From: Chlamydiota bacterium
GTDB taxonomy: Bacteria > Auribacterota > UBA3054 > B51-G9
Assembly: GCA_030596365.1 (NCBI GenBank)
Contig: JAUVKG010000075.1
Coordinates: forward strand, 1-9,555
Direction: 5' to 3'
Length of the DNA: 9,555 nt
A program made the translations under genes and the position numbers. How positions within the stretch are numbered: the first letter of the stretch is position 1; each line of letters starts with the position of its first letter. Positions 1 to 7,600 of the stretch are shown in pieces. Below the pieces are notes generated by a model. It made no database searches. It saw only the letters and a list, made by a program, of their open reading frames with translations, and had not been told where the DNA came from.

Positions 1-3000
1 TTCTCCTGCCAATAATCCAACATTCCAACATTCCAATAATCCATAGAATTCCCGGTTCCGGTAAAATATTGTTTGTGTTAATCGTTGGATACAAAAAGAA
101 GTTCGTTGAAATATTTCCGTCAGGAAAAAGTCCGAAAGATATATCTGAAGTCTGTTCACCAAAAGAAATTCTGTGCACTAAAATTGTTTCCGAAGAATAA
201 AGACTAATGCTTTCCCCCAACCCGGACAACTTAAACGACATATGATAAGGTCCTTGATTTGTCTCTTCATCCGCCCATAAAACAAGAAAGTTATAAGGCA
301 AAATATTTGTTGCCGGGACAGACCATTTGGCAGGTAAAAGAACATCATCACTTAAAAACATTCCTCCAATTTCCGTTGCATTGGTTCCGTAGTTATAAAG
401 TTCAATCCAATCATCGAACTCGCCGAATTCATCTTTTCCATGCGTGCTGTTAAGTGCCAGAAATTCATTTATAACAACAGTTGGAGACGTATCAACTGCA
501 AGAGAAATTATGGTGATTTCGTCTGTTGCGATTATATTATTCTGAAAATCATGTGCGAGAAAAACAAGATGATTGGTTCCCGATGCAAGCGGAACTTCTG
601 TTTCCCAATTTTTTATTGCAGGCCATTCAAGCGAAAGTTTTTTGCCATTGGCTGTTATTTCATCAACATTTATCCACGCGCTTCCTTCAACAGTTTTAAA
701 CTGTGTATCTACAGTACAATTTGTAGTTGTAATGGAAAAAGGTGTTTCAGTTCCCACTTGCGCACCAAGCAATCCCGTTAAATAATTGTGACGATTATTA
801 ATATATGTCAGATGCGTTCCAAAATTCTGATATGGCAACAGACTCCCGTAATGCGTTGTCCAATAGGACATATAATCTTGATTATATGCAGTCGTAAGAA
901 CATCGTGAAGATAACCATAATACCTTCGCAAATATTCCGTAACCTGGATAAGTTTCTGGAAACTCGGAGTGTTTGGAAGCAAAGGCTGTTTGTCATAATT
1001 TGGAAAAACATAATCCATATCATGCGGAAAAAGTAAAACTCGATTGTCTTCAGGCCTGGCATAAAACTGGGCGTTATGAGCTGAAGTACAAATATAATGA
1101 TCAACACCACCGTCAGCATTTCCGACCGCAAATGAGCGAAGCCACTGGTTAACATCAATTATGTCTTCAACCTGGTTATTAAATGCTGAACCGGAAAGGC
1201 TGAACAATTTTGCGACATCCATTAAGCGAGTATAGTCATCCTTGTATCTGTTATTTTTTATCAGAAAGATCCATCGGTAATCTTCTTTGTCATTGCCGAG
1301 ATCACGAAGCCAGGTTCCCACAGCGCCGTCAGGATTAGGTCTTTTGTATCCATCCGCATCGGTAGTTAAAGGATAATAAATAAGGTCATATTCAAAAACT
1401 TCTCCATCACCGCCATTTTTAAATTGATTGTCAAGAAATTCATCTCTAAACCGCGACAGTTGAAGTTCTGCAGAACTGGTGTGTTCATTTTTCGGAGCAA
1501 TTACTTTTATTAAATCATTGTATTCATTCGGCACATGACCAACACGGTTCATCACATGATTTATTAGAATCTCACGCTGGCCGAAGCCTGTGCCTTCTGA
1601 ACGGTCGATTGCAACAGTTTGATGCACTCCGCGAAAAAGTTTGTCTGCATTAAATCGGACATTAAAACCAAGTCGCGCTGTTACCGGTCGCCCTCTCTCG
1701 CTGCCTTTCAGCCGCACACCCACATTATAAAAAATATCTGTCTCATTGTAAATTACAGTCGCGCCAATTCGGTCGTTGCTCATCAATTGAATATTAGCAT
1801 GTAAAAAGTCTGAGTCTTTTCCTGTTATGACAATACGAACATTATGGCGCCCGTTTACTGCAGCTTCTCCACCATCGATTTCGTAAAGAGCTCTCGCATT
1901 TTTCCCGTCTGCGGGAAAAGTGGAACGCGCGCCAAAATTGTCATAGCCTTCAATATAAAAATGAATTATTGAAGGAAATGATTTCCCGGGAATTGTTGCA
2001 ATATAATTATTACTGCCGGACAGAGTCATCACTGTAGGTGTCCATGCACCACCGTTCACTGAATACCAATTAGTCATTCCTGCCACACTATCGGAATCAA
2101 CAGCTGAAACTGAAACTAACACAGCTTCACCTGCGGCTGGTACCGCCGGAAAATGCCGGAGATCTTTATATACCGGTCCGATATTGGTTTCGTACACAGA
2201 ATTCTGCGCACCCGGAGTTCCATTCAACTTCGGCACGTCAAGAAGTATTGTTCTTCCTAATCTGTTAAAATATAATCTGATATTTAACTGTTCAGAACCG
2301 GCAAGCCATTTTGCTCTAAACGAAATTTCGTAAGTCTTTCCGTTAATTACAGCGCTTTTTAAAGTTGTTTCCGCGTGATTGTGCATGTGTTCGGTCGGCC
2401 CGGTTGCCTTAAGCCTCAAAACATAATTCCCAGGATTTTCAGGATCCAAAACGGCTTCACTATGCCGATGATTTCCAATAATCCGCCAGTTCGCGGGACC
2501 GATATCAAAAGTACCGTTTTGAATCAACTCAACTGCTGCACCGTCCGGATTTTCTACTACACTTATATCATCAAGAAGTACCTCCCCATCATCGAGCAAA
2601 CCGATCACAAGTTCCTGCCATTGGGCATCATTTCCAAGAGAGCTTGGCGCGGCGACTCCGCGATAAGCATAAGTTTTCCAACTTGTTTTTGACGCTTCAT
2701 CGCTTCCCTCCCAGGCTTCCGGAAAAGAATTATCGGAATGTGGGTCGCGTAACTCAATACTTGATCCTCCCCCATCAGCATAATCAGGCCAGGGAGAACC
2801 ATCCAGATAACGAACTTTGTCCGCTAAATTTCCAAAATTATCAACAAGCCGTATTCGCTCTCCTGACTGCGAAAGTTTTCCCGAAAAATTTCCTGCTAAT
2901 CTGATAGAAGGATGAAGTTTCACCATCAAATTTGTGTCCTTTGCAACAACGACATATTCATCCGGTGAGAGAAATGTTCCACCCGGGAAAACATAACTTA

Positions 3001-4588
3001 TTCCCTTATTAAATTGCCATCCGGAAATATCTACAACATTTGTTCCGCGATTGTAAAGTTCCACCCATGATTCATCTGACTCGCCATACGGAATTGGTTC
3101 CGAAAGCGTTTTTTGAGTGTAAAGCGCCATGCCAAAAACTATGTCGGAACTGCTTAAAGCATGCTGATGAACTTCTACTGCAATCACATTTGTACCAACT
3201 ATAAGATTGTTTGTAGAAATGTCTAATGGCCCTGTGTATCCAGCATTATCTATCGCTGCTGCTGCAAAAGTACCATGAGTGATTTCACTGTCCGGCATGC
3301 CTACTCTTAAAACTTCCTCCCCATTCAAATAAAAAACCGCACCGTCATCAATTATTGGATGAATCTGCAAAGTTACATTTTCATAATTGCCTGTAAATAT
3401 AAAACTGGTTCGAAAATAATATGTAATTTGACCGAGTGTAAGCAATGTATTTTTCGGTGCCGGGAGAGGGTTGTCTTCGACATAAAGCAAAGCATTTCCC
3501 GACAGCCATCCGCTGTCATCAAAACTTTTTCCCCGCCAGGCTGTGCCAAGATCCGTACCGGACTGATTGTATTTCCAAACGGCATCTATTTGTATATTTG
3601 TGTTTGATAAATAGGAACCCGGCGTTGCACGCACATCACGATGATTATACATTATTTCATTTATAACAATTTCATCATTAAGCAGAAAAAAATTAGATTC
3701 GCCGGGAGTTGTTGCTAACGGATACATCCAATTACCCGTACCGTCAGGAGAATTCCCTCGTAACCGGGAATTCACTGTAACGCCATCCAAAACGTAATCC
3801 CCATTTTCTGAATACAGAAAAAGTTTATCGCCTGACTGCGGCAAATAACTTTGGAACATATTTGAAAATACAATACATTCGCCGGAATTAAGCTCAATAG
3901 CAGGAACAGCAAAATCGTAAAAAGCCCCTGAACATCGAATAACAAAATTTGATAAATTTATAGAGTGGTCATCATAATTAATAAGCTCAAGCCAGAAGTT
4001 GCTGCCCGGAGCAGAAACTTCATTAAAAGAAATTCGAGGAGTAAAAGGTGGCGGCGACGCAAAGTTACGCAAGCCGGGAGTTCCGCCAACCAAATAACCT
4101 GATGACCAATTTTCAAAAGGAGGGCTGGAACTTTGAGGATCAATTTTCGCAAGCGATGCTCCCGAACCATCAGGATCAACCGGCCAGTCATCATCATCCT
4201 TATAATTCACAGAATCCATAACCCGGTCAGTATTATTAACCAGCTCGAGTGTCTCGCCGCTATTTGAAATACGCCCGGAAAATGGGCCGTAAACATCTGT
4301 AATTCCGGTCGATGCTTCAAGAGTTTCAGGAGAGGAAGCTATAACAATATATTCGCCTGCTTCAACAATAGTGCCGATAGGAAAAGTATAATCAAGTCCG
4401 CCCTGCAAACCCCATTCTGAAACATCAAGGTTCACCGCCATTTGATTATGCAGCTCCACCCACTCCATAGCGATCTCATTAGTTGCCGGATGATACATAA
4501 TCTCATTAAACACGAGAACACTATCCGCGCAAACGAATCCGGGACTTACAAAGCAAATTAAAAAGAATATAACATTTATTAATCTCAT
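1..4588 (-). CDS. Secreted LTD/CotH-kinase-like multidomain protein, copy B (3' end cut by the window edge)
   Basis: Paralogue of the upstream 1532-aa protein. The frame from the ATG at 4586-4588 is open through 1529 codons to base 2; I read every codon and saw no stop. The last visible residues (WIIGRR) align with copy A four codons before its stop, so essentially the whole protein is present. Domain order is the same: signal peptide ending FVCA, LTD1, LTD2, split LTD3 with an inserted sandwich, CBM-like, Ig/FN3-like, CotH-like (GQREILINH, DQWLRSFAVGNADGG, LLFPHDMDY), Ig-like, LTD4, then PEPGILWIIG and Arg-Arg. Alignment to copy A is nearly gapless: the only gaps I found are one extra residue after PHDMD (DYVFPNYDKQ against DFMVNYNAK) and one fewer in the tail. 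The start lies 110 bp downstream of the stop of copy A, but the gene carries its own promoter-like block, so it may be expressed separately. The sequence gives no sign of inactivation. Confidence 0.9.
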   Translation of the reverse strand, partial: MRLINVIFFLICFVSPGFVCADSVLVFNEIMYHPATNEIAMEWVELHNQMAVNLDVSEWGLQGGLDYTFPIGTIVEAGEYIVIASSPETLEASTGITDVYGPFSGRISNSGETLELVNNTDRVMDSVNYKDDDDWPVDPDGSGASLAKIDPQSSSPPFENWSSGYLVGGTPGLRNFASPPPFTPRISFNEVSAPGSNFWLELINYDDHSINLSNFVIRCSGAFYDFAVPAIELNSGECIVFSNMFQSYLPQSGDKLFLYSENGDYVLDGVTVNSRLRGNSPDGTGNWMYPLATTPGESNFFLLNDEIVINEIMYNHRDVRATPGSYLSNTNIQIDAVWKYNQSGTDLGTAWRGKSFDDSGWLSGNALLYVEDNPLPAPKNTLLTLGQITYYFRTSFIFTGNYENVTLQIHPIIDDGAVFYLNGEEVLRVGMPDSEITHGTFAAAAIDNAGYTGPLDISTNNLIVGTNVIAVEVHQHALSSSDIVFGMALYTQKTLSEPIPYGESDESWVELYNRGTNVVDISGWQFNKGISYVFPGGTFLSPDEYVVVAKDTNLMVKLHPSIRLAGNFSGKLSQSGERIRLVDNFGNLADKVRYLDGSPWPDYADGGGSSIELRDPHSDNSFPEAWEGSDEASKTSWKTYAYRGVAAPSSLGNDAQWQELVIGLLDDGEVLLDDISVVENPDGAAVELIQNGTFDIGPANWRIIGNHRHSEAVLDPENPGNYVLRLKATGPTEHMHNHAETTLKSAVINGKTYEISFRAKWLAGSEQLNIRLYFNRLGRTILLDVPKLNGTPGAQNSVYETNIGPVYKDLRHFPAVPAAGEAVLVSVSAVDSDSVAGMTNWYSVNGGAWTPTVMTLSGSNNYIATIPGKSFPSIIHFYIEGYDNFGARSTFPADGKNARALYEIDGGEAAVNGRHNVRIVITGKDSDFLHANIQLMSNDRIGATVIYNETDIFYNVGVRLKGSERGRPVTARLGFNVRFNADKLFRGVHQTVAIDRSEGTGFGQREILINHVMNRVGHVPNEYNDLIKVIAPKNEHTSSAELQLSRFRDEFLDNQFKNGGDGEVFEYDLIYYPLTTDADGYKRPNPDGAVGTWLRDLGNDKEDYRWIFLIKNNRYKDDYTRLMDVAKLFSLSGSAFNNQVEDIIDVNQWLRSFAVGNADGGVDHYICTSAHNAQFYARPEDNRVLLFPHDMDYVFPNYDKQPLLPNTPSFQKLIQVTEYLRRYYGYLHDVLTTAYNQDYMSYWTTHYGSLLPYQNFGTHLTYINNRHNYLTGLLGAQVGTETPFSITTTNCTVDTQFKTVEGSAWINVDEITANGKKLSLEWPAIKNWETEVPLASGTNHLVFLAHDFQNNIIATDEITIISLAVDTSPTVVINEFLALNSTHGKDEFGEFDDWIELYNYGTNATEIGGMFLSDDVLLPAKWSVPATNILPYNFLVLWADEETNQGPYHMSFKLSGLGESISLYSSETILVHRISFGEQTSDISFGLFPDGNISTNFFLYPTINTNNILPEPGILWIIGMLECWIIGRR

Positions 4589-4624
4589 ATAAACATTATA
4601 TCATTTTTATATATTTTAATCTAA
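4589..4624 (-). promoter_or_regulatory. Predicted promoter of copy B, extended -10, leaderless
   Basis: This has the same structure as the block before copy A: TATAAT at 4600-4595, TGA at 4603-4601, TTAGAT at 4624-4619, and GTTTAT between the -10 and the ATG at 4588. Only two bases differ from the copy A block, in the spacer (TATA against CTTA on the minus strand). There is no Shine-Dalgarno. Its presence inside the 110-bp gap suggests the second gene does not rely only on read-through from the first. Confidence 0.58.
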
Positions 4625-4648
4625 AAAAAGGCGATATCGCAATGCGAT
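4623..4648 (-). terminator. Terminator-like inverted repeat with T-tract downstream of copy A
   Basis: On the minus strand ATCGC-ATT-GCGAT (4648-4636) forms a 5-bp stem with a 3-nt loop, followed by ATCGCC and seven T residues (4629-4623). GCGATATCGC (4640-4631) is also a perfect 10-bp palindrome overlapping the stem. The T-tract is 6 nt beyond the stem, which is poor for a classical intrinsic terminator. It also abuts the -35 of copy B, so it could instead be an operator or a mobile-repeat remnant. Confidence 0.33.
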
Positions 4649-4656
4649 GAAATATT

Positions 4657-4694
4657 CCCCCTTTTTTAAAGGGGGACTTAAGGGGGATTTTTTT
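4657..4694. repeat. C5/G5 hairpin repeat element in the intergenic spacer
   Basis: CCCCCTTT (4657-4664), loop TTT, and AAAGGGGG (4668-4675) form a perfect 8-bp stem. A second G5 tract (4682-4686) follows, then ATTTTTTT. The C5 arm can pair with either G5 tract, so two alternative hairpins are possible. From memory, similar short C5/G5 elements are scattered between genes in many environmental bacterial genomes; I cannot check this here. The element lies directly after the stop of copy A and could aid termination or mRNA protection. It is absent from the equivalent position upstream of copy A. Confidence 0.6.
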
Positions 4695-4698
4695 GTAC

Positions 4699-7600
4699 TC
4701 AAAACAATTTTCTCCTACCAATAATCCAACATTCCAACATTCCAAGAATCCAAATCCCTATTCCCGGTTCCGGTAAAATATTGTTCGTGTTAATCGTTGG
4801 ATATAAAAAGAAGTTCGTTGAAATATTTCCGTCAGGAAAAAGTCCGAAAGATACATCTGAAACCTGTTCACCAAAAGAAATTCTGTGCACTAATACAGTG
4901 TCCGGATTGTAAAGACTTATCGTTTCACCGTTCCCTGATAGCTTGAACGACATGTGATAATCTCCCTGATTCGTCTCACCATCCGCCCATAAAACCAGAA
5001 AGTTATAAGGTAAAATATTTGTAGGCGGAATAGACCATTTGGTTGGCAAAAAAACATCATCGCTTAAAAACATTCCTCCAATTTCTGTTGCATTGGTTCC
5101 ATAGTTATAAAGTTCTACCCAATCGTCATATTCTCCGAACTCATCCTTTCCCAGTGTGCTGTTAAGTGCCAGAAATTCATTTATAATAACAGTCGGAGGC
5201 GTATCAGCTGCGAGAGAAATTATTGTTATTTCGTCTGTTGCGATTACATTATTCTGAAAATCATGTGCAACAAAAACAAGATGATTGGTTCCCGGAACAA
5301 GCGGAATTTTTGTTTCCCAATTTTTCATTGCAGGCCAGTCAAGCGAAAGTTTTTCTCCGTCAATTTTTATTTTATCAACATTTATCCAAGCACTTCCGGT
5401 AACAGTTATAAAAGGAGTATCTACAGTTCCGTTTGCAGTTGTAATCGAAAAAGGTGTTTCTGTTCCCACTTGCGCGCCCAGCGCTCCCATTAAATAGTTA
5501 TGCCGGTTATTAATATACGTCAGATGAGTTCCAAAATTCTGATATGGCAGCAGACTTCCATAATGCGTTGTCCAATACGACATATACTTTTGATTATATG
5601 CTGTCGTAAGGACGTCGTGAAGATAGCCATAATACCTTCGCAAATATTCCGGTACCTGGATAAGTTTCTGAAAACTCGGTGTTTGTGAAAGCAGAGGCTT
5701 AGCATTATAGTTTACCATAAAATCCATATCATGCGGAAAAAGCAAGACGCGATTATCTTCCGGTCTTATATAAAATATAGCGTTATGTTTCTGATAGCAA
5801 AGATAATGATCAGTTGCACCATCGGCATTTCCGACCGCAAAAGAGCGAAGCCACTGATCAACATCAATTATATTTTCGACTTGGTTAAAAAATGCCGAAC
5901 CGGAAAGGCTGAATAGTTTCGCACAATTAATTAGATAAGAATAATCGTCTCGGAATCTATTATTTTTAATCTGAAAAGGCCAGCGGTAATTTTCTTTGTC
6001 ATCGCCAAGGTCGAGAAGCCAGGTTAAGGTGATAATATCGGGTATAGGTATTTTGTAACCATTCGCATCGGCAGTTGTAGGATAATAAATACCATCATAT
6101 GCAAAAACGTTTCCATCGCCGCCATTTTTAAATTGATTGTCAAGAAACTCATCTTCAAAGCGTGAAAGCTGAAGTTCAGCAGAACTTGTATATTCACTTC
6201 GCGGAGTAATTACTTTTATCAAATCGTTATATTTATTCGGTACATGACCCACTTTATTCATAATATGATTAATTAGAATTTCTCGCTGCCCGAAAACCAA
6301 GCCTGCTGAACGGTCAATTGCAATTACGCGGTGCACTCCGCGGAAAAGTTTATCTGTGTTGAAACGAACATTAAAGCCTCTTCGCGTTGATGGTGGTCGG
6401 CCTCTCTCGCTACCTTTAAGCTTTACTCCCACATTATAAAAAACATCTATTTCATTATAAATTACAGTTGCGCCAATTCGGTCATTGCTCATCAACTGAA
6501 TAGTATCATTCATAAAATCAGAGTCTTCCTTGATCATTACAATTCGAACATTATGGCGGCCGTTTACAGCAGCTTCTCCGCCATCAATTTCGTAAAGAGC
6601 TCTCGCGTTTTTTCCATCTGCTGGAAAAGTGGAACGCGCGCCAAGATTATCATAACCCTCAACATAAAAATGAACGATTGAAGGAGATGATTGACCTGGA
6701 ATTGTTGCAAAATAATTGTTATCAGCGGAAAGGGTCATCACTATAGGTGTCCATGCACCACCGTTCACTGAATACCAATTAGTCATTCCTGCCATATCAT
6801 CGGGATCAGTAGCAGAAACAGAAACTGTTACTACTTCACCTGCAGCCGGCACCGCGGGAAAATGGCGGAAGTTTTTATAAACTGGTCCGATGTTAGTTTC
6901 ATAAGCAGAATTCTGTGTACCGGGAGTACCGTTTTTCTCTGGTACATCAAGGAGTATTGTTTTTGCCAACCTATTAAAATACAACCTGACATTAAATTGG
7001 TCGGAGCCGGCAAGCCATTTTGCCCTAAAAGAAATTTCGTAAGTTCTTCCGTTAATTACAGCACTCTTTAAAGTTGTTTCCGCGTGATTATGCATGTGTT
7101 CGGTCGATCCGGTTGCCTTAAGCCGCAAAACATCATTTCCGGAATCTTCAGGATCCGGAACCACTTCGCTATGTCGATGATTCCCAATTATCCGCCAGTT
7201 TGCCGGGCCAGTATCAAAAGTACTGTTTTGAATCAACTCTACTGGTGTACCATCGGGATCTTCAATTACGTTTATATCATCAAGAAGAACTTCACCATCA
7301 TTGAGCAAACCAATTACAAATTCCTGCCACTGGTTATCAGGGCCGAGGGAACTTGGTGCGGCTACTCCACGATAAGTGTAAGTTTTCCAACTCGATTTAA
7401 ATGATTCATCACTTCCCTCCCAGGCTTCCGGAAATAAATTATCAGAGTGCGGGTCGCGTAGCTCAATGCTCGAACCACCTCCATCGGCAAATTCAGGCCA
7501 GGGAGAACCATCCAAATAACGAACCAGATCCGCCTGATTCCCAAAATTATCAATAAGCCTGATTCGTTCTCCCGACCGCGAAAGCTTTCCTGAAAATTCT

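Noticed and set aside
440..785. Overlapping plus-strand ORFs of 70-113 codons, repeated at 5263-5497
   Set aside because: These are antisense shadows of the Ig-like domain region of the two large genes. Composition is Cys/Lys/Phe-rich and no promoter or ribosome site supports them.
1..4588. Idea that the downstream copy is a pseudogene
   Set aside because: Reading every codon from 4588 to 2 gave no in-frame TAA, TAG or TGA. The reading frame also matches copy A to the end with only two compensating single-codon indels.
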